Shown here in pieces: positions 26,667 to 34,192 of a stretch of DNA of 64,000 bases. Origin of the DNA: JBBRYW01 sp038253945 (GTDB lineage Bacteria; Actinomycetota; Thermoleophilia; Gaiellales; Gaiellaceae); assembly GCA_038253945.1 (NCBI GenBank), contig JBBSGR010000003.1:1-64000 (forward strand). Reading direction: 5' to 3'. Below the pieces are notes generated by a model. It ran no database searches, was not told where the DNA came from, and saw nothing but the letters and a program-made list of their open reading frames with translations. Positions within the stretch are counted from its first letter, which is position 1, and every line of letters starts with the position of its first letter. The position numbers and the translations under genes are program-made.

Positions 26667-26941
26667 TCGATCGCGCTCGTACTTAGATCCTCGAGCTCCT
26701 GCTCATAGGCGTCGCCCATCTGCTCCAGCAGTGCGAGGGTGGCGTGTGCCTCAGTCTCGTCGATCTTCGACATCGCGAAGCCGACGTGGATGAGGACCCA
26801 GTCGCCTGCCCCGGCGCCACCTCCGCCATTGTCCAGGAGCCCGATGTTGACGTTCCGCGCGACGCCGGCGATCTCGACCTTCGCCAAGCGGCGCTCGGTG
26901 TCCACAACCTCGATCACCTGCCCTGGAATCGCAAGGCACAC
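26663..26941 (-). CDS. hypC: Hydrogenase assembly chaperone HypC
   Basis: 92 residues from GTG 26941, giving the canonical MCLAIPGQVIEV start with Cys2 that binds the iron precursor. The barrel ends GDWVLIHVGFAMSKIDE and is followed by the usual C-terminal helix (AHATLALLEQMGDAYEQEL). This is the promoter-proximal gene of the large minus-strand hydrogenase operon. A GGGAG site lies about 9 nt upstream of the GTG. It forms the Fe(CN)2CO assembly complex with HypD. Confidence 0.95.
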   Translation of the reverse strand: MCLAIPGQVIEVVDTERRLAKVEIAGVARNVNIGLLDNGGGGAGAGDWVLIHVGFAMSKIDETEAHATLALLEQMGDAYEQELEDLSTSAIE

Positions 26942-26979
26942 GAGCGGATCTCCCTTCCTCGGCGGGCCGCGAGGCGGGG

Positions 26980-27009
26980 ATCGTAGGCATTCGCGTCCAG
27001 AGCCGTCAA
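26980..27009 (-). promoter_or_regulatory. Candidate sigma-70-type promoter of the hydrogenase operon
   Basis: On the minus strand, TTGACG (27004-27009) and TACGAT (26980-26985) are separated by 18 bp and lie 39 bp upstream of hypC. The intergenic region to the divergent hypF start spans 163 bp and must contain both promoters; a clear hypF promoter is not obvious. Confidence 0.5.
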
Positions 27010-27104
27010 GAAAGTAACAGAGGCGTCACAAACTGCGCCGGTCCGGAGCTCTGACTCGGGCCGATTCGAGGCTCGGTGGGCGCCGCTTCGGCAACAATGC
27101 CCGC

Positions 27105-29270
27105 GTGGTGGAAAAGGCCGAGCAAGCAGGCGAGCGAAGGCGGCTGAGGGTCGGCGGCGTCGTGCAAGGCGTCGGCTTCCGGCCGTTCGTCTACGGGTTG
27201 GCGAGGCGCCACCGCCTCACGGGGTTCGTCTTGAACGACGGCGGCGGGGTCGTGATCGAAGCCGAAGGCGACGCGGGCGCCCTGGACCGGTTCGCCGCCG
27301 AGCTCCGTGAAGAGGCTCCCTCGCTCGCGCGCGTCGAGTCGATCACGACGCAGGCGGTCCCGGTTCTCGGCGATCCCCGATTCACGATCGCCGCCAGCCA
27401 GGCGGGCAGCCGGACGGCGCTGATTCCCCCCGACGTGGCGACCTGCGACGACTGCCTGCGCGAGCTCTTCGCTCCGGGCGACCGGCGGTACCGCTATCCG
27501 TTCATCAACTGCACCCAGTGCGGACCGCGGTTCACGATCGTGCGCAGCGTCCCCTACGACCGGCCGCTGACGACCATGGCCGAGTTCGCCATGTGCGACG
27601 ACTGTCGACGCGAGTACGAGGATCCTCGAGACCGGCGCTTCCACGCGGAGCCGATCGCGTGCCCGGTCTGCGGGCCACAGCTTTCGATGCCCATCGAGGA
27701 GGCCGTCGTCCTGCTCGAGAACGGGGCGATCCTGGCTGTCAAGGGGCTCGGCGGCTACCACCTCGCCTGCGACGCGGCGAACGAGCAGACCGTTGCCCGT
27801 CTCCGAGCCCGCAAGCACCGGGAGGAGAAGCCCTTCGCGCTGATGGCGTCCAGCCCGTCGGAGCTGTGCCACCTCGGCGAGAGCGAGCGTGAGCTGCTCG
27901 AGTCGGCCGCGCGGCCGATCGTCTTGCTGGGACGCCGAGCCGACGCTCCTCTCGCTCCTTCGGTTGCTCCGGAGACATCGTGGCTCGGGATCATGCTGCC
28001 GTACACCCCGCTGCACCATCTGCTGGCCGCCGACTTCGGCGCGCCGCTCGTGATGACGAGCGGAAATTGCTCGGACGAGCCGATCGCCTACGAGGACGAT
28101 GACGCGCGCCACCGTCTGACAGGCATCGCCGACGCGTTTCTCGCCCATGACCGCGCGATCCACCGCCGCTGCGAGGACTCGGTCGTCCGCGCCGCCTTCC
28201 CTCTGCGCCGCTCGCGCGGCTACGTTCCGAGCGCCCTGCCGCTTCCCGTCGGTGCCGCCCGTCCAATCATCGCCGCCGGAGCGCAGCTGAAGAGCACGTT
28301 CTGCCTCGCACGTGCGCGTGAAGCGTTCCTCTCGCCCCATCTCGGGGATCTCGACTCCGAGCTCGCCCTCCGCTCGTTCCGAGCCGATCTCACCCTGCTG
28401 CTCGGGATGCTCGGGGTCGTACCCGAGACCGTCGCCTGCGACCTGCACCCCGAGTACTTGGCGACGAAGTGGGCGCACGAGCAGGAGGCCGAGCTGGTCG
28501 AGGTGCAACACCACCATGCGCATGCGGCGGCGTGCCTCGCCGAGCACGGCGAGGAGGGGCCGGCGCTCGCGCTCGTCTTCGACGGAACGGGTCTGGGCAC
28601 TGACGGCACGCTGTGGGGAGGCGAGTTGCTGCGTTGCGATCTCGGCTCGTTCGAGCGAGTGGCCCACCTCGAGCCCGTTCCGCTCCCCGGTGGAGAGGCG
28701 GCGATCCGGGAGCCGTGGCGAATGGGCGCGATGTACCTGGAGCTGGCGGGCCGGCCGGTTCCGTTCGAGCGCTGGCCGCTCGTGCGACAGGGCCTGAAGG
28801 TGAACGCGCCGCTCTCCACGGGAATGGGACGCCTCTTCGACGCCGTCGCGGCGATCCTCGGCGTTCGCGAGCGGGTGACGTACGAGGGCCAGGCCGCGAT
28901 CGAGCTCGAGCAGCTCGCGGAGGGAGTCGAGGTCGTCGAGCCGTACGCTTGGCGCTTCGGTGAGGGTGCCACACTGGTGGCCGCGGTTCACGACGACCTG
29001 GCCGCGGGGCGCGAGCGGGCCGCAGTCGCCGCCGCCTTCCACGAGTCGATCGCGGCCGCTGCGGCGGAGGCGTGCGCGGAAGCGGCTGACCCGCGCCTCG
29101 TCGCCCTTTCCGGCGGGACGTTCCAGAACATGCGGCTGCTGTCGGCCACGACCCGCCGCCTGGAAGCGCTCGGCTGCCGCGTCCTGAGCCACCGTCTCGT
29201 GCCGCCGAACGACGGCGGCATCAGCTACGGGCAGGCCGCAGTCGCCGCGGCGCGGCTGTCGGTCCCGTAG
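27105..29270 (+). CDS. hypF: Carbamoyltransferase HypF
   Basis: 721 residues from GTG 27105. Converts carbamoyl phosphate and ATP into the carbamoyl group placed on HypE. Domains in order: acylphosphatase (about 1-95, VQGVGFRPFVYGLA), two zinc fingers (CDDCLRELF, CTQCGPRFT, CDDCRREYE, CPVCGP at about 112-190), a YrdC-like ATP-binding domain (VKGLGGYHLACDA, then KHREEKPFALMA), and a Kae1-like C-terminal domain (VEVQHHHAHAAACLAEH, FDGTGLGTDGTLWGGE, LSGGTFQN). It is transcribed divergently from the rest of the hydrogenase genes. Confidence 0.97.
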   Translation: MVEKAEQAGERRRLRVGGVVQGVGFRPFVYGLARRHRLTGFVLNDGGGVVIEAEGDAGALDRFAAELREEAPSLARVESITTQAVPVLGDPRFTIAASQAGSRTALIPPDVATCDDCLRELFAPGDRRYRYPFINCTQCGPRFTIVRSVPYDRPLTTMAEFAMCDDCRREYEDPRDRRFHAEPIACPVCGPQLSMPIEEAVVLLENGAILAVKGLGGYHLACDAANEQTVARLRARKHREEKPFALMASSPSELCHLGESERELLESAARPIVLLGRRADAPLAPSVAPETSWLGIMLPYTPLHHLLAADFGAPLVMTSGNCSDEPIAYEDDDARHRLTGIADAFLAHDRAIHRRCEDSVVRAAFPLRRSRGYVPSALPLPVGAARPIIAAGAQLKSTFCLARAREAFLSPHLGDLDSELALRSFRADLTLLLGMLGVVPETVACDLHPEYLATKWAHEQEAELVEVQHHHAHAAACLAEHGEEGPALALVFDGTGLGTDGTLWGGELLRCDLGSFERVAHLEPVPLPGGEAAIREPWRMGAMYLELAGRPVPFERWPLVRQGLKVNAPLSTGMGRLFDAVAAILGVRERVTYEGQAAIELEQLAEGVEVVEPYAWRFGEGATLVAAVHDDLAAGRERAAVAAAFHESIAAAAAEACAEAADPRLVALSGGTFQNMRLLSATTRRLEALGCRVLSHRLVPPNDGGISYGQAAVAAARLSVP

Positions 29271-29299
29271 CGCGGGGCAGTGCCACAGCGTGAGTGTGT

Positions 29300-29875
29300 T
29301 CACCTCCGCGTTGTCGACCTCGCCACGCTTGCGCTTGCGCAAGCTCGAAGGGGGGTTGGATGTCTGCTCGCCCGCCGGATCGACCTTCCCGGATCGAAGT
29401 CGTGGGGCTCGATCCGGAGCGTCGCGAGAGCCTCGTTGGCCTCGGCGAGCGCAGTCGAGTTCGGCGGCAGGGAGCCGGCGAAGGCCCAGAGGACGAACCG
29501 TTTCCCGCTCGCGACAAAGGAGCCGCCCGTGAGCGCCGGGACCCGCTCGCGCGTGCCGGGCCTGGGCGGAGCGAACTCAGTCGGCGTGAGCTCGAGCGGG
29601 AGTTTCGCCGTGACGAAGGGCGCGTCGCTTCCGCCGTGCTCCACGAGCCTGATCGCGACGTCGTTTCGACCCACGGAGAGTCGACCGCTCATGCCTGCGG
29701 CTTGTGAGAGGTGAAAGCTCGCCGCCTCTACAACGCCGTCGGAGACCCGGCCGTCCCACCCGCGGGGAAGGGACACGTTGATCCCGTAGCCGGCGAGGTG
29801 CGCGCCTCCCCGTGGGGGTGTCTGCGGCTTGGATTGGTACGGCTCGAGCGAGAGCGTTGATAGCACCGCGTCCAT
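29300..29875 (-). pseudogene. 5'-truncated two-repeat hypothetical protein
   Basis: About 191 residues from ATG 29875, but the frame is open upstream and related sequence continues there. The segment ATALAGMDAVLSTLSLEPY, partly before the ATG, parallels STALAEANEALATLRIEPH near the C-terminus, so the protein consisted of at least two similar modules and the first has lost its beginning. Between them is GINVSLPRGWDGRV and a beta-rich module. No signal peptide remains. The upstream boundary meets soxR, whose stop is at 29985. It looks like the remaining 3' part of a gene cut when soxR or its segment arrived. I cannot name the family. Confidence 0.5.
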
Positions 29876-29984
29876 CCCGGCGAGCGCGGTGGCCGAAGGT
29901 GGCTCGTCCGAACCTGAGGTGCTGATCGTCTCCCGCGCGATCTCGCCTTGGTCTGGGCCTGGGGCGATCGTTTGCGTGCTTTCC

Positions 29985-30443
29985 TCACGTGGTCGACGCA
30001 CGCCTGCTGTCTCGTTGGAGGTAGTGCGCACCAGGGCCGATCTTGCCCGCCTCGTCGTCGGGGTTGAGCAGTCCGCAGGCGTCGATCGAGAGGCAGCCGC
30101 AGCCGATGCAGGTCGTGAGCCGGTTACGAAGCGCTTGCAGGGTGGCGATCTGGCGGTCGAGGTCGTCGCGCCAGCGACGGGAGAGCCGCTCCCAGTCGCG
30201 GCGCGTGGGAGTGCGGTGGGAGGGAAGCGTCTCGAGCGCGGCGCGGATTCGCTCGAGTGGGATTCCAGCGGCGCGGCCGGCCTGGATGAAGGCGATCCGC
30301 CGAAGAATCGCGCGCTCGTAGCGGCGTTGGTTTCCGCTCGTGCGGCGCGCGGCAATCAGCCCTTGGGTCTCGTAGAAGCGGAGTGCCGAGGGGGCGACGC
30401 CGCTGCGGGCGGCGAGCTCGCCGATCGTCAGCTCGCTGGCCAT
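29985..30443 (-). CDS. soxR: Redox-sensing transcriptional activator SoxR
   Basis: 152 residues of the MerR family. The N-terminal winged helix-turn-helix (TIGELAARSGVAPSALRFYE) is followed by a dimerisation helix and the [2Fe-2S] motif CIGCGCLSIDAC with Cys112, 115, 117 and 123, the same 3-2-6 spacing as enterobacterial SoxR. Oxidation of the cluster by redox-cycling compounds switches on target promoters. The ATG lies 3 nt from a SoxR-type operator. The divergent promoter drives a small protein and a Rieske protein, which are the probable targets. In actinobacteria SoxR usually responds to endogenous redox-active metabolites rather than superoxide. Confidence 0.95.
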   Translation of the reverse strand: MASELTIGELAARSGVAPSALRFYETQGLIAARRTSGNQRRYERAILRRIAFIQAGRAAGIPLERIRAALETLPSHRTPTRRDWERLSRRWRDDLDRQIATLQALRNRLTTCIGCGCLSIDACGLLNPDDEAGKIGPGAHYLQRDSRRASTT

Positions 30444-30474
30444 TTGACTTCAATATTACTTGAGGTTCTAGGGT
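30444..30474 (+). promoter_or_regulatory. SoxR-type promoter and operator
   Basis: ACTTCAATATTACTTGAGGT (30447-30466) matches the SoxR box ACCTCAAGTTAACTTGAGGT at 16 of 20 positions. It lies between a -35 TTGACT (30444-30449) and a -10 TAGGGT (30469-30474) with a 19-bp spacer, the overlong spacing typical of MerR/SoxR-activated promoters. It points toward 30534. Confidence 0.8.
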
Positions 30475-30533
30475 GTACGCATGGCGTTGCTCCTTCAGTC
30501 CTGTGTCGCCGACGTCGAGGCGGGAGAGATCTG

Positions 30534-30911
30534 GTGAGCGGGCGTTGCTTTCTCGTCTACGCGCTCGCGCCCGAGGGGACGAGGGCGCGGGAGGCGAACG
30601 ATCAGCTCAACGAGTACGTGGCCGATTCCCCGCGTGGGTTGTCGGTCTGGCACGACCACTTCATCGGCGCGCACGGCGGTGCCGTCGTGCTCGACGTCCG
30701 CTCGGAGGAGGAGCGGGCACTGCTCGACGTTCCCGGGCCGCTCGCCGGCTGGCAGGTCTCGGCTCATCCGCTCACGTTCTCGCTCTCGGCGGTCGGCTTC
30801 GCCGCGCAGGCCCCGCTCACGCTCGAGAGCTATCGCGGCGTCAGCCTCGACGATCTCGCCGCCGCCGAAGCCGATGATCCCCGCTTCTGGTGGAGAAGGA
30901 GGAGCAGATGA
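30534..30911 (+). CDS. Small protein of a SoxR-controlled operon
   Basis: 125 residues from GTG 30534, preceded by a GGGAGAGA ribosome-binding stretch. The content is alternating beta and alpha (CFLVYALAP, ANDQLNEYVADSPRGLSVWHDHFIG, GGAVVLDVRSEEE, GWQVSAHPLTFSLSAVGF), suggesting a ferredoxin-like fold of the dimeric alpha-beta barrel/YCII type, but I do not recognise a family. A His-Asp-His cluster (WHDHFIGAHGG) could be functional. Its stop overlaps the start of the Rieske gene (ATGA), so the two are coupled and probably act together. It is the first gene after the SoxR promoter. Confidence 0.75.
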   Translation: MSGRCFLVYALAPEGTRAREANDQLNEYVADSPRGLSVWHDHFIGAHGGAVVLDVRSEEERALLDVPGPLAGWQVSAHPLTFSLSAVGFAAQAPLTLESYRGVSLDDLAAAEADDPRFWWRRRSR

Positions 30912-32683
30912 CTGCCGTTGGCTCCGAACGTCTCGCCCGCGCTGCATCGCTTGGGGAGCTGCGGGCAGCGGGACGGCTCGTCGTCCAGCTCGACCGGCAC
31001 ACGCTCTGCCTGTTCGCTGACGGCGAAGAGGTGTACGCGGTCGACAACCGTTGCCCGCACATGGGCTTTCCGCTCCATCGCGGCACCGTTTGCGACGGGA
31101 TCCTGACCTGCCACTGGCACCACGCCCGCTTCGACCTCTCGACCGGCGGTACCTTCGACCAGTTCGCGGACGAGCTGCGCCGCTTCCCGGTCGCACTCGA
31201 GGGCGACGACGTCCTTGTCGACCTCAGCGCTCCAGACGATCCGGTCGCCCACCAGCGCAAGCGGCTGCGCGACGGGCTCGAGCGCGAGATCCCGCTCGTG
31301 CTCGCGAAGGCGACGATCGCGCTCCTCGAGGCCGACCCGAGCGGCGTCGACGTCTTCCGCGCCGGCCTCGACTTCGGCGTCGCCCGCCGCGGCGGCGGCT
31401 GGTTCCGCGGCTTGACGACGCTGACCTGTCTCATGAACCTGGCGCCGCGGCTCGACCCAGGCGAGCCGGCGGCGGCGCTCTACCACGGGCTGTCCGACGT
31501 CGCCGCGGACTCGGCGCTGCAGCCACCGCGCTTCCGGCTCCAGCCGCTTCCCGGCAGGCCGCCGGATCCGGGGCGGCTGGCGGTCTGGTTCCGCGGCTTC
31601 ATCGAGGTGCGCGACGCCGAGGGTGGCGAGCGCGCCCTCGTCTCCGCCGTCCGCAGCGGCGCCTCGCCGCGCGAGCTCGCGGACATGCTCTTTGCCGCGG
31701 CCACCGACCACCGCTACCTCGACGGCGGCCACACGCTCGACTTCGTCAACAAGGCGCTCGAAGCGCTCGACCTGGCCGGCTGGGACCGCGCCGAGGCCGT
31801 GCTCGCCTCGCTGCCGGCGCAGCTGGCCGGCGCCGAGCGGATGGAGGAAGCGAACGCCTGGCGCAACCCCGTCGACCTCGTCGCCCTGCTCCAGAGCGCC
31901 TTCGCCGAGCTTCCTGAGGCGCTCGCCGCAGGCGCAGGCAAGCGCGGCGGCTGGGACGGGCGTGCGGCGCTCGTCGAGACGATCGTCAGCGGCGAGGCGG
32001 CGTCGATCCTCGCTGCGCTCCTCGAGGCCCTGCACGAGGGCTCGGGTGAGGCCGAGCTTGCCTCGGCCGTCTCGCTCGCGGCCGCGACCCGGATCGCCCG
32101 CTTCCCGACAAGCAACGAGTTCGGCGACTGGGACACCGCCCTGCACACGTTCACGTTCGCAAACGCAGTCGAGCAGGGACTGCGCCGGTCGCCGTCAGCG
32201 GAACTGCTGCGCGGCGTGCTCGACGCCGCGGTCAGCGTCCACCTCGACCGCTTCCTCAACGTGCCGGCCACGCGGCTGCCGACACCTGACCCGGCCGCCG
32301 ACCCAGCCGCGCTGCTGGAGGAGCTGCCGCGCCTGCTCGACCGCCAGCAGCAAGTCGACGAAGCCGGACGGCTGGTCGCCTCGTTCCTCGCCGCCGGCGG
32401 CAACCCGGCCAGGCTCGTCGCCGCACTCGGCGCTGCGCTCGTCCGCGAAAACCGCAACTTCCACACCATCCAGTGCGTCGAGGCGGCCGTTCGCCAGCAT
32501 GAGCTACTCGCCGGCACGGGCGATGCCGCACTCCCGCTGGGTGCCGCCGCGCGCTACCTCGCCGCGCACGCGACGACGACTCGCTCCCAGCGTCAAACCT
32601 TCGAGATCGCGCGTCGCCTCCATCGCGGGGCCAGGCTCTACGAGGACGAACCGGCTTCGCCTCCGCTGATGGAGAGCGTGTGA
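30908..32683 (+). CDS. Rieske [2Fe-2S] protein with a 480-residue helical C-terminal domain
   Basis: 591 residues from ATG 30908 (GGAGGAG upstream). Residues 10-110 are a ferredoxin-type Rieske domain: CPH at 49-51 and CHWH at 68-71, spaced as in true Rieske sites. The C-terminal 480 residues are helical and rich in Ala and Leu, with conserved-looking blocks such as FRGLTTLTCLMNLAPRL, DHRYLDGGHTLDFVNKALE and FPTSNEFGDWDTALHTFTFA. I recognise no catalytic domain there, though scattered His and acidic residues could bind a metal. Under the SoxR promoter it is a good candidate for a redox enzyme acting on a redox-active small molecule (inference). Confidence 0.8.
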   Translation: MTAVGSERLARAASLGELRAAGRLVVQLDRHTLCLFADGEEVYAVDNRCPHMGFPLHRGTVCDGILTCHWHHARFDLSTGGTFDQFADELRRFPVALEGDDVLVDLSAPDDPVAHQRKRLRDGLEREIPLVLAKATIALLEADPSGVDVFRAGLDFGVARRGGGWFRGLTTLTCLMNLAPRLDPGEPAAALYHGLSDVAADSALQPPRFRLQPLPGRPPDPGRLAVWFRGFIEVRDAEGGERALVSAVRSGASPRELADMLFAAATDHRYLDGGHTLDFVNKALEALDLAGWDRAEAVLASLPAQLAGAERMEEANAWRNPVDLVALLQSAFAELPEALAAGAGKRGGWDGRAALVETIVSGEAASILAALLEALHEGSGEAELASAVSLAAATRIARFPTSNEFGDWDTALHTFTFANAVEQGLRRSPSAELLRGVLDAAVSVHLDRFLNVPATRLPTPDPAADPAALLEELPRLLDRQQQVDEAGRLVASFLAAGGNPARLVAALGAALVRENRNFHTIQCVEAAVRQHELLAGTGDAALPLGAAARYLAAHATTTRSQRQTFEIARRLHRGARLYEDEPASPPLMESV

Positions 32684-32961
32684 GACTGAGCCAAAGCTAG
32701 AGCGCACGCCTTCGAGTCCATGGCCTGAGGCGATCGAGCGTGTGGGGTGCAGTGGGCGGTGCGGGTGGCAGAGGTTACGGCCGGTCGAGCAGTCGCTCTA
32801 CGCGTCGAGCGAAGGGTCGGACGGGCGGCGGAGCCCGAAGCCGGGCCTGGTCCAGCGGCCGAGGAGGCGGAGACCGTGCAGGATCGCAGAGCGCGTGATG
32901 GCGTCTCGGTCTGTCTCGAGCGGAGTGTGACGTCGCGCTGCTGCGCCGTCGGCTTCGGCAC

Positions 32962-33120
32962 GAGCTCGGAGGCGACCCGCTCGACGAGTGTCGAGCAGTG
33001 CCTGGCGGCCGGGTTGCCCGGGCTCGTGTGCAGCCCGGCCCAGGCGAAGCCTGATCGGACGTCGAGGGCGCTGTACTGCCAGACCGTGCCCGTGGTGCCG
33101 GAGATTCGGCCGACGTAGGG
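32962..33120 (-). mobile_element. Remnant of an integrase-core transposase
   Basis: On the minus strand this stretch reads YVGRISGTTGTVWQYSALD and then SGFAWAGLHTSPGNP and RVASEL, the first part of a DDE integrase core of the IS481/IS3-like type, with the first catalytic Asp in the SALD segment. Reading frame and similarity stop on both sides. The flanks 32684-32961 and 33121-33280 hold no convincing gene. It is therefore a decayed insertion, not an active element. Confidence 0.6.
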
Positions 33121-33280
33121 CTGGCCCGAGGGGATATTAGGCCGTCTCCGCCAGCTCCTCGTCGTCGTAGCCGTACTGCGGCGGCGCCTCGCCCCGGCTC
33201 TCGAGGATCGGCGGACAGGGACCGGCACTAGCTGGCTCACGCCCTCGCCGACGAGAAGCTGCACTGACGCGCCGGCGGGC

Positions 33281-33553
33281 TTATCGGCGGCGGGACCTGT
33301 AGGCGACTGCGCGGTGCCGGATCGCTCGAACGACGACACGTGAGGAACCGGCGCTCTCTTCGATCGTGTACAGCACTCGGTAATTGCCGACTGCCGCCGA
33401 CCAGCGACCGCGTAAGCGACCCGGGAGCGGCTTCCCCACGCTCGCTGGGTCAGAGGTCAGAGCGGTGATCGACTCTGCAACGGCCTCTCGTAGACCCGGC
33501 GGCAGAGCGTCGAGATTCTCTCGGGCCTCGCGCGTGAGGACAACCTCAGGCAA
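33281..33553 (-). CDS. RelE/ParE-family toxin
   Basis: 90 residues: LTREARENLDALPPGLREAV, then GKPLPGRLRGRWSAAVGNYRVLYTIEES and a short C-terminal strand (VVVRAIRHRAVAY). This is the RelE superfamily fold; the basic residues RGRW and YRVLYTI with the C-terminal His-Arg/Tyr block fit ribosome-dependent mRNA interferases of this group. It overlaps the 3' end of the antitoxin gene by 8 bp, the normal arrangement. It is intact, although it lies among decayed genes, as expected for a self-maintaining pair. Confidence 0.85.
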   Translation of the reverse strand: MPEVVLTREARENLDALPPGLREAVAESITALTSDPASVGKPLPGRLRGRWSAAVGNYRVLYTIEESAGSSRVVVRAIRHRAVAYRSRRR

Positions 33554-33818
33554 GCCCGAGCTCGCGCTTCACCTCACTCCAGTTCGACACGCGGCCGACG
33601 GCTACGTCCTCGTCACTTCGGAGAAGCGCCTTCATCGTCTCCTCGTCATCGAGGATCTCGAGAGTCTCGTGGAGCGCCTCGTACTCCTCGGTCGCCAGGA
33701 CGACAACGGCCGGCCGGCCGTTGCGGGTGATCACGACGTGCTCGTGCTTCTGCTCCACCTCATCCAGGAGGGCAGTCAGTCGCGCCCGCGCCTCGCTGAA
33801 GGGAATAGTCTTTGCCAT
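33546..33818 (-). CDS. Phd/YefM-family antitoxin
   Basis: 90 residues with the N-terminal DNA-binding Phd/YefM fold (IPFSEARARLTALLDEVEQKHEHVVITRNGRPAVVV) and an acidic C-terminal tail that neutralises the toxin (LEILDDEETMKALLRSDEDVAVG). It is the first gene of the pair and should repress its own promoter, which has an inverted repeat directly upstream. The ATG at 33818 is only 7 nt from the -10, suggesting a leaderless message. Confidence 0.88.
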   Translation of the reverse strand: MAKTIPFSEARARLTALLDEVEQKHEHVVITRNGRPAVVVLATEEYEALHETLEILDDEETMKALLRSDEDVAVGRVSNWSEVKRELGLA

Positions 33819-33819
33819 C

Positions 33820-33854
33820 GCGCAAAGTGTACAGAATCTTGCGCTTTCGGGTCA
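33820..33854 (-). promoter_or_regulatory. Toxin-antitoxin promoter with inverted repeat
   Basis: On the minus strand GTGACC (33849-33854) and TACACT (33826-33831) are 17 bp apart. The inverted repeat GCGCAA (33820-33825) / TTGCGC (33839-33844) brackets the -10, a likely autoregulation operator. Confidence 0.5.
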
Positions 33855-33908
33855 CCATCCTCACCTAACCCGAACCACGCGGCGGAATGGGCTGGGCCTG
33901 CCTCGAGC

Positions 33909-34186
33909 TCAGCGGATTGTCTGCACCTGGACGCCGAGATCCAGCTTGAGCCATCTCGTTCCGCGGTGAGGGCGGGAAGCCCAAGGCGCCGCGAGAGCGC
34001 GAGACAGGCTCGGTCGCCGAGCGACAACCCGAGCTGCCGCGTGGGGCTCCACAGCTCTGCCGCGTGCTCGGCGTCTTCGGCCGTGAGCGGCACGATCTCG
34101 AGCCCGAGCGTCTCTACGTCGGCGCGCAGGCCAGCGACATCGACCGCGCGCGCGGTCCAGCGCTGGTAGACCTCGGACCAGGTCAC
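33909..34186 (-). pseudogene. Truncated and frameshifted PIN-domain toxin
   Basis: The minus-strand frame MTWSEVYQRWTARAVDVAGL, then LGLEIVPLTAEDAEHAAEL and LGLSLGDRACLALSRRLGLP, is the C-terminal two thirds of a VapC-like PIN domain with its central and C-terminal acids. The first 35-40 residues, which include the first catalytic Asp, are missing because prs ends at 34193. After PALTAE the frame is lost; adding one base near 33955-33962 restores RWLKLDLGVQVQTIR and a stop at 33909. So it is cut at the front and frameshifted at the back, and cannot make an active nuclease. No antitoxin partner is adjacent upstream. Confidence 0.8.
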
Positions 34187-34192
34187 AGCACG

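Noticed and set aside
27006..29342. 778-codon minus-strand ORF opposite hypF
   Set aside because: A long open frame opposite a high-GC gene; the plus-strand frame encodes all HypF motifs, this one none.
30830..32146. Minus-strand ORF opposite the Rieske gene
   Set aside because: No motif; the plus strand has an operator, ribosome-binding site and Rieske ligands.
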